DNA of 64,000 bases. Source: Atherix ibis. Lineage: Eukaryota > Arthropoda > Insecta > Diptera > Athericidae. Where the stretch lies: the NCBI GenBank assembly GCA_958298945.1, contig OY282610.1:52893667-52957666 (forward strand). Direction: 5' to 3'. The notes under the pieces are model-generated. The model was not told the DNA's origin. It saw only the letters and a program-made list of their open reading frames with translations, and did not search any database. Numbering within the stretch: the stretch's first letter is position 1; each line of letters begins with the position of its first letter. Below, piece after piece: positions 37,376-50,598 of the stretch. The translations under genes and the position numbers were made by a program.

Positions 37376-39180
37376 ATGAATTTTTTCTCAAAATCACCAA
37401 CAAAAATTTATCCAGAAAGGATATTCTCATTCCAATCGAGAAAATATGTATTGGAGAAGCTTTGCCTGAAAGTACGCAATGACACCATAAAAACAATTCT
37501 AAAAACCTTAATTTGTATACAAAAAAAAAACGAATTTTAAGAAAGAAAACTATAAATTTTATGAATTTTTTCTCAAAATCACCAACAAAAATTTATCCAG
37601 AAAGGATATTCTCATTCCAATCTAGAAAATATGTATTGGAGAAGCTTTGCCTGAAAGTACGCAATGACACCATAAAAACAATTCTAAAAACCTTAATTTG
37701 TATACAAAAAAAAAACGAATTTTAGGAAAGAAAACTATAAATTTTATGAATTTTTTCTCAAAATCACCAACAAAAATTTATCCAGAAAGGATATTCTCAT
37801 TCCAATCGAGAAAATATGCATTGGAGAAGCTTTGCCTAAAAGTACGCAATGACACCATAAAAACCGTTCTAAAAACCTTAATTTTTATACAAAAAAAACG
37901 AATTTTAATAAAGAAAACAATTAATTTTATGAATTTTTTCTCAAAATCACCAACAAAAATTTATCCAGAAAGGATATTCTCATTCCAATCGAGAAAATAT
38001 GCATTGGAGAAGCTTTGCCTAAAAGTACGCAATGACACCATAAAAACCGTTCTAAAAACCTTAATTTTTATACAAAAAAAACGAATTTTAAGTAAGAAAA
38101 CCATAAATTTTATGAATTTTTTCTCAAAATCACCAACAAAAATTTATCCAGAAATTATATTCTCATTCCAATCGAGAAAATATGCATTGGAGAAGCTTTA
38201 CCTGAAAGTACGCAATGACACCATAAAAACAATTCTAAAAACCTTAATTTTTATACAAAAAAAATGAATTTTAAGAAAGAAAACCATAAATTTTATGAAT
38301 TTTTTCTCAAAACCACCAACAAAAATTTATCCAGAAAGAATTTTCTCATTCCAATGAGAATAATATGAATTGGAGAAGCTTTGCCTGAAAGTGCACAATC
38401 ATACCCCAAACAAACATCTCCAAAAAACCACCATTTTCATAGAGAAAAACAAATTTTAAGAGAAAGTGGACTCAGTGTAATAATTGTTGCCTCCTATTTT
38501 TTGAGAAAACTGGGTGCCTGGTGTAAAAATTGGATTTTCGTGAATATTGTCACAAATTTTCGAATTTTTGTGGTTTTTTGCATATCTTTAGGTGGTCAAT
38601 TTATTTTGCTTTCAGTAAATCAAAAATTTAATTTTAGGCAATTTTTTTTTAATAGTGCTCACAAAAATTTATTCTGAAAGGATATTCCTTTTTCGATCAG
38701 GATAATATGGATCTAGAAGGCTATGTTAAAGTGTATGTAATGAAACCATGAAACAAATTGCAATTTTTATCCAAAAAAGCAAACTTTATTTTTAAAAAAA
38801 TACAGCGAACTTTAGGTATTTTTTTTAAAACGCCTGGAAAAAATTTTCCTGTAAGGACTTTTTTAGTCCGATCAGGATAATAAGAATAATTATTAGTTTT
38901 ACATATGTATGCGCATTAACATCATTAAACAAATTTTCGAAAAAATTTCCTTTTTCATAGAAAAATAGAAATTTAAAAAAAAATTGAATGATCTGTTGGC
39001 AAATTTTTCTCAAAACTCCCACCGAAATTTATCGTGACATGTCATTTTCCTTCCAATCATTATATTAAGAGTCATAGAAGGTTTGCCTGAAAGTGTGCAA
39101 TGACACCACAAAATAAATTCTAAAAAACCTTAATTTTTATACAAAAAAAACGAATTTTAATAAAGAAAACAATTAATTTT
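37376..39180. repeat. HOR unit U23: 5 canonical monomers + core
   Basis: An 1,805-bp unit. It contains tctagaaaatatg, aagtaagaaaaccat and agaaattatattc, and its core has gtaaatcaaaaattt in X and aaattgcaattttt in D2. The same variants appear in U36 (core) and U37 (monomers), about 22.4 kb downstream. Confidence 0.92.
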
Positions 39181-40797
39181 ATGAATTTTTTCTCAAAATC
39201 ACCAACAAAAATTTATCCAGAAAGGATATTCTCATTCCAATCGAGAAAATATGTATTGGAGAAGCTTTGCCTGAAAGTACGCAATGACACCATAAAAACA
39301 ATTCTAAAAACCTTAATTTGTATAAAAAAAAAAAACGAATTTTAAGAAAGAAAACTATAAATTTAATGAATTTTTTCTCAAAATCACCAACAAAAATTTA
39401 TCCAGAAAGGATATTCTCATTCCAATCGAGAAAATATGTATTGGAGAAGCTTTGCCTGAAAGTACGCAATGACACCATAAAAACAATTCTAAAAACCTTA
39501 ATTTATATACAAAAAAAAACGAATTTTAAGAAAGAAAACTATAAATTTTATGAATTTTTTCTCAAAATCACCAACAAAAATTTATCCAGAAAGGATATTC
39601 TCATTCCAATCGAGAAAATATGTATTGGAGAAGCTTTGCCTGAAAGTACGCAATGACAGCATCAAAACAATTCTAAAAACCTTAATTTGTATACAAAAAA
39701 AACGAATTTTAATAAAGAAAACAATTAATTTTATGAATTTTTTCTCAAAATCACCAACAAAAATTTATCCAGAAAGGATATTCTCATTCCAATCGAGAAA
39801 ATATGCATTGGAGAAGCTTTGCCTAAAAGTACGCAATGACACCATGAAAACCGTTCTAAAAACTTTCATTTTTATACAAAAAAAAAACGAATTTTAAGAA
39901 AGAAAACCATAAATTTTATGAATTTTTTCTCAAAATCACCAACAAAAATTTATCCAGAAATGATATTCTCATTCCAATCGAGAAAATATGCATTGGAGAA
40001 GCTTTGCCTGAAAGTACGCAATGACACCATAAAAACAATTCTAAAAACCTTAATTTTTATACAAAAAAAATGAATTTTAAGAAAGAAAACCATAAATTTT
40101 ATGAATTTTTTCTCAAAACCACCAACAAAAATTTATCCAGAAATAATTTTCTCATTCCAATGAGAATAATATGAATTGGAGAAGCTTTGCCTGAAAGTGC
40201 ACAATCATACCCCAAACAAACATCTCCAAAAAACCACCATTTTCATAGAGAAAAACAAATTTTAAGAGAAAGTGGACTCAGTGTAATAATTGTTGCCTCC
40301 TATTTTTTGAGAAAACTGGGTGCCTGGTGTAAAAATAGGATTTTCGTGAATATTGTCACAAATTTTCGATTTTTTGTGGTTTTTTGCATATCTTTAGGTG
40401 GTCAATTTATTTTGCTTTCAGTAAATAAAAAATTTAATTTTAGGCAATTTTTTTTTAATAGTGCTCACAAAAATTTATTCTGAAAGGATATTCCTTTTTC
40501 GATCAGGATAATATGGATCTAGAAGGCTATGTTAAAGTGTATGTAATGAAACCATGAAACAAATTGCCATTTTTATCCAAAAAAGTAAACTTTATTTTTA
40601 AAAAAATACAGCGAACTTTAGGTATTTTTTTTTAAAACGCCTGGAAAAATTTTCCTGTAAGGACTTTTTTAGTCCGATCAGGATAATAAGAATAATTATT
40701 AGTTTCACATATGTATGCGCATTAACATCATTAAACAAATTTTCGAAAAAATTTCCTTTTTCATAGAAAAATAGAAATTTAAAAAAAAATTTAATGA
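39181..40797. repeat. HOR unit U24: 5 canonical monomers + core truncated in D3
   Basis: The core starts at 40101 but ends inside D3. At about 40796, tttaatga joins directly to agctttgcctaaaag from the middle of a c- or d-type monomer. The end of D3, all of D4 and the first monomers of the next unit are missing. Monomer variants (tataaaaaaaaaaacg, aatttaatgaattt, gacagcatcaaaac) and core variants (aaaaataggatt, tcgattttttgtgg) match U37. Confidence 0.9.
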
Positions 40798-42048
40798 AGC
40801 TTTGCCTAAAAGTACGCAATGACACCATAAAAACCGTTCTAAAAACCTTAATTTTTATACAAAAAAAACGAATTTTAATAAAGAAAACAATTAATTTTAT
40901 GAATTTTTTCTCAAAATCACCAACAAAAATTTATCCAGAAAGGATATTCTCATTCCAATCGAGAAAATATGCATTGGAGAAGCTTTGCCTAAAAGTACGC
41001 AATGACACCATAAAAACCGTTCTAAAAACCTTAATATTTATACAAAAAAAACGAATTTTAAGAAAGAAAACCATAAATTTTATGAATTTTTTCTCAAAAT
41101 CACCAACAAAAATTTATCCAGAAATGATATTCTCATTCCAATCGAGAAAATATGCATTGGAGAAGCTTTGCCTGAAAGTACGCAATGACACCATAAAAAC
41201 AATTCTAAAACCCTTAATTTTTATACAAAAAAAATGAATTTTAAGAAAGAAAACCATAAATTTTATGAATTTTTTCTCAAAACCACCAACAAAAATTTAT
41301 CCAGAAAGAATTTTCTCATTCCAATGAGAATAATATGAATTGGAGAAGCTTTGCCTGAAAGTGCACAATCATACCCCAAACAAACATCTCCAAAAAACCA
41401 CCATTTTCATAGAGAAAAACAAATTTTAAGAGAAAGTGGACTCAGTGTAATAATTGTTGCCTCCTATTTTTTGAGAAAACTGGGTGCCTGGTGTAAAAAT
41501 TGGATTTTCGTGAATATTGTCACAAATTTTCGAATTTTTGTGGTTTTTTGCATATCTTTAGGTGGTCAATTTATTTTGCTTTCAGTAAATAAAAAATTTA
41601 ATTTTAGGCAATTTTTTTTTAATAGTGCTCACAAAAATTTATTCTGAAAGGATATTCCTTTTTCGATCAGGATAATATGGATCTAGAAGGCTATGTTAAA
41701 GTGTATGTAATGAAACCATGAAACAAATTGCCATTTTTATCCAAAAAAGCAAACTTTATTTTTAAAAAAATACAGCGAACTTTAGGAATTTTTTTTAAAA
41801 CGCCTGGAAAAAATTTCCTTTTTCATAGAAAAATAGAAATTTAAAAAAAAATTTAATGATCTTTTGGCAAATTTTTCTCAAAACTCCCACCGAAATTTAT
41901 CGTGACATGTCATTTTCCTTCCAATCATTATATTAAGAGTCATAGAATTTTTGCCTGAAAGTGTGCAATGACACCACAAAATAAATTCTAAAAAACCTTA
42001 ATTTTTATACAAAAAAAACGAATTTTAATAAAGAAAACAATTAATTTT
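40798..42048. repeat. HOR unit U25: partial + 2 monomers + core with 102-bp deletion
   Basis: It begins in mid-monomer at the fusion point, followed by canonical copies at 40899 and 41082. The core (41265-42048) is only 784 bp because 102 bp of D3 are missing, including the whole dyad cluster. D4 has catagaatttttgcct, shared with U26. Confidence 0.9.
41807..41816. other. 102-bp deletion junction at a 10-bp direct repeat
   Basis: In intact D3 the 10-mer gaaaaaattt occurs twice, 102 bp apart (in U2 at 2957 and 3059). Here one copy remains and everything between is gone. That is the signature of slippage or short-homology repair. An identical junction occurs in U26. Confidence 0.9.
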
Positions 42049-43750
42049 ATGAATTTTTTCTCAAAATCACCAACAAAAATTTATCCAGAAAGGATATTCT
42101 CACTCCAATCGAGAAAATATGTATTGGAGAAGCTTTGCCTGAAAGTACGCAATGACACCATAAAAACAAATCTAAAAACCTTAATTTGTATACAAAAAAA
42201 AACGAATTTTAAGAAAGAAAACTATAAATTTTATGAATTTTTTCTCAAAATCACCAACAAAAATTTATCCAGAAAGGATATTCTCATTTCAATCGAGAAA
42301 ATATGTATTGGAGAAGCTTTGCCTGAAAGTACGCAATGACACCATAAAATTAATTCTAAAAACCTTAATTTGTATACAAAAAAAAACGAATTTTAGGAAA
42401 GAAAACTATACATTTTATGAATTTTTTCTCAAAATCACCAACAAAAATTTATCCAGAAATGATATTCTCATTCCAATCGAGAAAATATGCATTGGAGAAG
42501 TTTTGCCTGAAAGTACGCAATGACACCATAAAAACAATTCTAAAATCCTTAATTTGTATACAAAAAAAAACGAATTTTAGGAAAGAAAACTATAAATTTT
42601 ATGAATTTTTTCTCAAAATCACCAACAAAAATTTATCCAGAAAGGATATTCTCATTCCAATCGAGAAAATATGCATTGGAGAAGCTTTGCCTAAAAGTAC
42701 GCAATGACACCATAAAAACCGTTCTAAAAACCTTAATATTTATACAAAAAAAACGAATTTTAAGAAAGAAAACCATAAATTTTATGAATTTTTTCTCAAA
42801 ATCACCAACAAAAATTTATCCAGAAATGATATTCTCATTCCAATCGAGAAAATATGCATTGGAGAAGCTTTGCCTGAAAGTACGCAATGACACCATAAAA
42901 ACAATTCTAAAACCCTTAATTTTTATACAAAAAAAATGAATTTTAAGAAAGAAAACCATAAATTTTATGAATTTTTTCTCAAAACCACCAACAAAAATTT
43001 ATCCAGAAAGAATTTTCTCATTCCAATGAGAATAATATGAATTGGAGAAGCTTTGCCTGAAAGTGCACAATCATACCCCAAACAAACATCTCCAAAAAAC
43101 CACCATTTTCATAGAGAAAAACAAATTTTAAGAGAAAGTGGACTCAGTGTAATAATTGTTGCCTCCTATTTTTTGAGAAAACTGGGTGCCTGGTGTAAAA
43201 ATTGGATTTTCGTGAATATTGTCACAAATTTTCGAATTTTTGTGGTTTTTTGCATATCTTTAGGTGGTCAATTTATTTTGCTTTCAGTAAATAAAAAATT
43301 TAATTTTAGGCAATTTTTTTTTAATAGTGCTCACAAAAATTTATTCTGAAAGGATATTCCTTTTTCGATCAGGATAATATGGATCTAGAAGGCTATGTTA
43401 AAGTGTATGTAATGAAACCATGAAACAAATTGCCATTTTTATCCAAAAAAGCAAACTTTATTTTTAAAAAAATACAGCGAACTTTAGGAATTTTTTTTAA
43501 AACGCCTGGAAAAAATTTCCTTTTTCATAGAAAAATAGAAATTTAAAAAAAAATTTAATGATCTTTTGGCAAATTTTTCTCAAAACTCCCACCGAAATTT
43601 ATCGTGACATGTCATTTTCCTTCCAATCATTATATTAAGAGTCATAGAATTTTTGCCTGAAAGTGTGCAATGACACCACAAAATAAATTCTAAAAAACCT
43701 TAATTTTTATACAAAAAAAACGAATTTTAATAAAGAAAACAATTAATTTT
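42049..43750. repeat. HOR unit U26: 5 canonical monomers + core with 102-bp deletion
   Basis: A 1,702-bp unit. Monomers carry ctcactccaatcgag, aacaaatctaaaaacc, ctcatttcaatcgag, aaaattaattc and tatacattttatg, all repeated in U27. The core (42967-43750) has the same 102-bp D3 deletion as U25. Confidence 0.93.
43509..43518. other. 102-bp deletion junction, second copy
   Basis: Same single gaaaaaattt and same flanks as at 41807-41816. The deletion was therefore copied by tandem duplication or conversion rather than arising twice. Confidence 0.9.
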
Positions 43751-45554
43751 ATGAATTTTTTCTCAAAATCACCAACAAAAATTTATCCAGAAAGGATATT
43801 CTCACTCCAATCGAGAAAATATGTATTGGAGAAGCTTTGCCTGAAAGTACGCAATGACACCATAAAAACAAATCTAAAAACCTTAATTTGTATACAAAAA
43901 AAAACGAATTTTAAGAAAGAAAACTATAAATTTTATGAATTTTTTCTCAAAATCACCAACAAAAATTTATCCAGAAAGGATATTCTCATTTCAATCGAGA
44001 AAATATGTATTGGAGAAGCTTTGCCTGAAAGTACGCAATGACACCATAAAATTAATTCTAAAAACCTTAATTTGTATACAAAAAAAAACGAATTTTAGGA
44101 AAGAAAACTATACATTTTATGAATTTTTTCTCAAAATCACCAACAAAAATTTATCCAGAAATGATATTCTCATTCCAATCGAGAAAATATGCATTGGAGA
44201 AGCTTTGCCTGAAAGTACGCAATGACACCATAAAAACAATTCTAAAAACCTTAATTTGTATACAAAAAAAAACGAATTTTAGGAAAGAAAACTATAAATT
44301 TTATGAATTTTTTCTCAAAATCACCAACAAAAATTTATCCAGAAAGGATATTCTCCTTCCAATCGAGAAAATATGCATTGGAGAAGCTTTGCCTAAAAGT
44401 ACGCAATGACACCATAAAAACCGTTCTAAAAACCTTAATTTTTATACAAAAAAAACGAATTTTAAAAAAGAAAACCATAAATTTTATGAATTTTTTCTCA
44501 AAATCACCAACAAAAATTTATCCAGAAATGATATTCTCATTCCAATCGAGAAAATATGCATTGGAGAAGCTTTGCCTGAAAGTACGCAATGACACCATAA
44601 AAACAATTCTAAAACCCTTAATTTTTATACAAAAAAAATGAATTTTAAGAAAGAAAACCATAAATTTTATGAATTTTTTCTCAAAACCACCAACAAAAAT
44701 TTATCCAAAAAGAATTTTCTCATTCCAATGAGAATAATATGAATTGGAGAAGCTTTGCCTGAAAGTGCACAATCATACCCCAAACAAACATCTCCAAAAA
44801 ACCACCATTTTCATAGAGAAAAACAAATTTTAAGAGAAAGTGGACTCAGTGTAATAATTGTTGCCTCCTATTTTTTGAGAAAACTGGGTGCCTGGTGTAA
44901 AAATTGGATTTTCGTGAATATTGTCACAAATTTTCGAATTTTTGTGGTTTTTTGCATATCTTTAGGTGGTCAATTTATTTTGCTTTCAGTAAATAAAAAA
45001 TTTAATTTTAGGCAATTTTTTTTAATAGTGCTCACAAAAATTTATTCTGAAAGGATATTCCTTTTTCGATCAGGATAATATGGATCTAGAAGGCTATGTT
45101 AAAGTGTATGTAATGAAACCATGAAACAAATTGCCATTTTTATCCAAAAAAGCAAACTTTATTTTTTTAAAATACGGCGAACTTTAGGTATTTTTTTTTA
45201 AAACGCCTGGAAAAAATTTTCCTGTAAGGACTTTTTTAGTCCGATCAGGATAATAAGAATAATTATTAGTTTCACATATGTATGCGCATTAACATCATTA
45301 AACAAATTTTCGAAAAAATGTCCTTTTTCATAGAAAAATAGAAATTTAAAAAAAAAATTTAATGATCTTTTGGCAAATTTTTCTCAAAACTCCCACCGAA
45401 ATTTATCGTGACATGTCATTTTCCTTCCAATCATTATATTAAGAGTCATAGAAGGTTTGCCTGAAAGTGTGCAATGACACCACAAAATAAATTCTAAAAA
45501 ACCTTAATTTTTATACAAAAAAAACGAATTTTAATAAAGAAAACAATTAATTTT
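43751..45554. repeat. HOR unit U27: 5 canonical monomers + intact core
   Basis: Monomers repeat those of U26, but the core (44669-45554, 886 bp) keeps the full D3. D3 has gaaaaaatgtcc as in U15-U17, and D2 ends with aaaatacggcgaac. The unit is a hybrid: U26-like on the left, U15/U17-like on the right. Confidence 0.92.
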
Positions 45555-47358
45555 ATGAAGTTTTTCTCAAAATCACCAACAAAAATTTATCCAGAAAGGA
45601 TATTCTCATTCCAATCGAGAAAATATGTATTGGAGAAGCTTTGCCTGAAAGTACGCAATGACACCATAAAAACAATTCTAAAAACCTTAATTTGTATACA
45701 AAAAAAAACGAATTTTAAGAAAGAAAACTATAAATTTTATGAATTTTTTCTCAAAATCACCAACAAAAATTTATCCAGAAAGGATATTCTCATTCCAATC
45801 GAGAAAATATGTATTGGAGAAACTTTGCCTGAAAGTACGCAATGACACCATAAAAACAATTCTAAAAACCTTAATTTGTATACAAAAAAAAACGAATTTT
45901 AGGAAAGAAAACTATAAATTTTATGAATTTTTTCTCAAAATCACCAACAAAAATTTATCCAGAAAGGATATTCTCATTCCAATCGAGAAAATATGCATTG
46001 GAGAACCTTTGCCTAAAAGTACGCAATGACAGCATAAAAACCGTTCTAAAAACCTTAATTTTTATACAAAAAAAACGAATTTTAATAAAGAAAACAATTA
46101 ATTTTATGAATTTTTCTCAAAATCACCAACAAAAATTTATCCAGAAAGGATATTCTCATTCCAATCGAGAAAATATGCAATGGAGAAGCTTTGCCTAAAA
46201 GTACGCAATGACACCATAAAAACCGTTCTAAAAACCTTAATTTTTATACAAAAAAAACGAATTTTAAGAAAGAAAACCATAAATTTTATGAATTTTTTCT
46301 CAAAATCACCAACAAAAATTTATCCAGAAATGATATTCTCATTCCAATCGAGAAAATATGCATTGGAAAAGCTTTGCCTGAAAGTACGCAATGACACCAT
46401 AAAAACAATTCTAAAAACCTTAATTTTTATACAAAAAAAATGAATTTTAAGAAAGAAAACCATAAATTTTATGAATTTTTTCTCAAAACCACCAACAAAA
46501 ATTTATCCAGAAAGAATTTTCTCATTCCAATGAGAATAATATGAATTGGAGAAGCTTTGCCTGAAAGTGCACAATCATACCCCAAACAAACATCTCCAAA
46601 AAACCACCATTTTCATAGAGAAAAACAAATTTTAAGAGAAAGTGGACTCAGTGTAATAATTGTTGCCTCCTATTTTTTGAGAAAACTGGGTGCCTGGTGT
46701 AAAAATTGGATTTTCGTGAATATTGTCACAAATTTTCGAATTTTTGTGGTTTTTTGCATATCTTCAGGTGGTCAATTTATTTTGCTTTCAGTAAATAAAA
46801 AAATTAATTTTAGGCAATTTTTTTTTAATAGTGCTCACAAAAATTTATTCTGAAAGGATATTCCTTTTTCGATCAGGATAATATGGATCTAGAAGGCTAT
46901 GTTAAAGTGTATGTAATGAAACCATGAAACAAATTGCCATTTTTATCCAAAAAAGCAAACTTTATTTTTAAAAAAATACAGCGAACTTTAGGTATTTTTT
47001 TTTAAAACGCCTGGAAAAAATTTTCCTGTAAGGGCTTTTTTAGTCCGATCAGGATAATAAGAATAATTATTAGTTTCACATATGTATGCGCATTAACATC
47101 ATTAAACAAATTTTCGAAAAAATTTCCTTTTTCATAGAAAAATAGAAATTAAAAAAAAAGTTTAATGATCTTTTGGCAAATTTTTCTCAAAACTCCCACC
47201 GAAATTTATCGTGACATGTCATTTTCCTTCCACTCATTATATTAAGAGTCATAGAAGGTTTGCCTAAAAGTGTGCAATGAGACCACAAAATAAATTCTAA
47301 AAAACCTTAATTTTTATACAAAAAAAAACGAATTTTAAGAAAGAAAACTATAAATTTT
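45555..47358. repeat. HOR unit U28: 5 canonical monomers + core
   Basis: A close copy of U18: aagttt, gagaaac, gacagc, missing-T/gcaatgg and e monomers; core with aaaaaattaatttt, aaattaaaaaaaaagttt and cttccactcatt. Private changes include gagaacctttgcc, atcttcaggtgg and taagggctttt, the last altering one arm of the D3 hairpin. Confidence 0.92.
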
Positions 47359-48611
47359 ATGAATTTTTTCTCAAAATCACCAACAAAAATTTATCCAGAA
47401 AGGATATTCTCATTCCAATCGAGAAAATATGCATTGGAGAAGCTTTGCCTAAAAGTACGCAATGACACCATAAAAACCGTTCTAAAAACCTAAATTTTTA
47501 TACAAAAAAAACGAATTTTAAGAAAGAAAACCATAAATTTTATGAATTTTTTCTCAAAATCACCAACAAAAATTTATCCAGAAATGATATTCTCATTCCA
47601 ATCGAGAAAATATGTATTGGAGAAGCTTTGCCTGAAAGTACGCAATGACACCATAAAAACAATTCTAAAAACCTTAATTTTTATACAAAAAAAATGAATT
47701 TTAAGAAAGAAAACCATAAATTTTATGAATTTTTTCTCAAAACCACCAACAAAAATTTATCCAGAAAGAATTTTCTCATTCCAATGAGAATAATATGAAT
47801 TGGAGAAGCTTTGCCTGAAAGTGCACAATCATACCCCAAACAAACATCTCCAAAAAACCAACATTTTCATAGAGAAAAACAAATTTTAAGAGAAAGTGGA
47901 CTCAGTGTAATAATTGTTGCCTCCTATTTTTTGAGAAAACTGGGTGCCTGGTGTAAAAATAGGATTTTCGTGAATATTGTCACAAATTTTCGAATTTTTG
48001 TGGTTTTTTGCATATCTTTAGGTGGTCAATTTATTTTGCTTTCAGTAAATAAAAAATTTAATTTTAGGCAATTTTTTTTAATAGTGCTCACAAAAATTTA
48101 TTCAGAAAGGATAATCCTTTTTCGATCAGGATAATATGGATCTAGAAGGCTATGTTAAAGTGTATGTAATGAAACCATGAAACAAATTGCCATTTTTATC
48201 CAAAAAAGCAAACTTTATTTTTAAAAAAATACAGCGAACTTTAGGTATTTTTTTTTAAAACGCCTGGAAAAAATTTTCCTGTAAGGACTTTTTTAGTCCG
48301 ATCAGGATAATAAGAATAATTATTAGTTTCACATATGTATGCGCATTAACATCATTAAACAAATTTTCGAAAAAATTTCCTTTTTCATAGAAAAATAGAA
48401 ATTTAAAAAAAAATTTAATGATCTTTTGGCAAATTTTTCTCAAAACTCCCACCGAAATTTATCGTGACATGTCATTTTCCTTCCACTCATTATATTAAGA
48501 GTCATAGAAGGTTTGCCTGAAAGTGTGCAATGACACCACAAAATAAATTCTAAAAAACCTTAATTTTTATACAAAAAAAAACGAATTTTAAGAAAGAAAA
48601 CTATAAATTTT
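47359..48611. repeat. HOR unit U29: 2 canonical monomers + core (short class)
   Basis: A close copy of U19, including aacctaaattttta, caacattttcatag, aaaaataggatt and ttcagaaaggataatcc. 1,253 bp. Confidence 0.92.
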
Positions 48612-50598
48612 ATGAATTTTTTCTCAAAATCACCAACAAAAATTTATCCAGAAAGGATATTCTCATTCCAATCGAGAAAATATGTATTGGAGAAGCTTTG
48701 CCTGAAAGTACGCAATGACACCATAAAAACAATTCTAAAAACCTTAATTTGTATACAAAAAAAAACGAATTTTAGGAAAGAAAACTATAAATTTTATGAA
48801 TTTTTTCCCAAAATCAACAACAAAAATTTATCCAGAAAGGATATTCTCATTCCAATCGAGAAAATATGCATTGGAGAAGCTTTGCCTAAAAGTACGCAAT
48901 GACACCATAAAAACCGTTCTAAAAACCTTAATTTTTATACAAAAAAAACGAATTTTAATAAAGAAAACAATTAATTTTATGAATTTTTTCTCAAAATCAC
49001 CAACAAAAATTTATCCAGAAAGGATATTCTCATTCCAATCGAGAAAATATGTATTGGAGAAGCTTTGCCTGAAAGTACGCAATGACACCATAAAAACAAT
49101 TCTAAAAACCTTAATTTGTATACAAAAAAAAACGAATTTTAGGAAAGAAAACTATAAATTTTATGAATTTTTTCTCAAAATCAACAACAAAAATTTATCC
49201 AGAAAGGATATTCTCATTCCAATCGAGAAAATATGCATTGGAGAAGCTTTGCCTAAAAGTACGCAATGACACCATAAAAACCGTTCTAAAAACCTTAATT
49301 TTTATACAAAAAAAACGAATTTTAATAAAGAAAACAATTAATTTTATGAATTTTTTCTCAAAATCACCAACAAAAATTTATCCAGAAAGGATATTCTCAT
49401 TCCAATCGAGAAAATATGCATTGGAGAAGCTTTGCCTAATAGTACGCAATGACACCATAAAAACCGTTCTAAAAACCTTAATTTTTATACAAAAAAAACT
49501 AATTTTAAGAAAGAAAACCATAAATTTTATGAATTTTTTCTCAAAATCACCAACAAAAATTTATCCAGAAATGATATTCTCATTCCAATCGAGAAAATAT
49601 GCATTGGAGAAGCTTTGCCTGAAAGTACGCAATGACACCATAAAAACAATTCTAAAAACCTTAATTTTTATACAAAAAAAATGAATTTTAAGAAAGAAAA
49701 CCATAAATTTTATGAATTTTTTCTCAAAACCACCAACAAAAATTTATCCAGAAAGAATTTTCTCATTCCAATGAGAATAATATGAATTGGAGAAGCTTTG
49801 CCTGAAAGTGCACAATCATACCCCAAACAAACATCTCCAAAAAACCACCATTTTCATAGAGAAAAACAAATTTTAAGAGAAAGTGGACTCAGTGTAATTA
49901 TTGTTGTCTCCTATTTTTTGAGAAAACTGGGTGCCTGGTGTAAAAATTGGATTTTTGTGAATATTGTCACAAATTTTCGAATTTTTGTGGTTTTTTGCAT
50001 ATCTTTAGGTGGTCAATTTATTTTGCTTTCAGTAAATAAAAAATTTAATTTTAGGCAATTTTTTTTTAATAGTGCTCACAAAAATTTATTCTGAAAGGAT
50101 ATTCCTTTTTCGATCAGGATAATATGGATCTAGAAGGCTATGTTAAAGTGTATGTAATGAAACCATGAAACAAATTGCCATTTTTATCCAAAAAAGTAAA
50201 CTTTATTTTTAAAAAAATACAGCGAACTTTAGGTATTTTTTTTTAAAACGCCTGGAAAAAATTTTCCTGTAAGGACTTTTTTAGTCCGATCAGGATAATA
50301 AGAATAATTATTAGTTTCACATATGTATGCGCATTAACATCATTAAACAAATTTTCGAAAAAATTTCCTTTTTCATAGAAAAATAGAAATTTAAAAAAAA
50401 ATTTAATGATCTTTTGGCAAATTTTTCTCAAAACTCCCACCGAAATTTATCGTGACATGTCATTTTCCTTCCAATCATTATATTAAGAGTCATAGAAGGT
50501 TTGCCTGAAAGTGTGCAATGACACCACAAAATAAATTCTAAAAAACCTTAATTTTTATACAAAAAAAACGAATTTTAATAAAGAAAACAATTAATTTT
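48612..50598. repeat. HOR unit U30: 6 canonical monomers + core
   Basis: A close copy of U20 with aaaatcaacaac twice, cctaatagtacg, aaaaaaactaatttt, gtgtaattattgttg and ggatttttgtg. Private changes include tttttcccaaaatc and gttgtctcctat. Confidence 0.92.
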
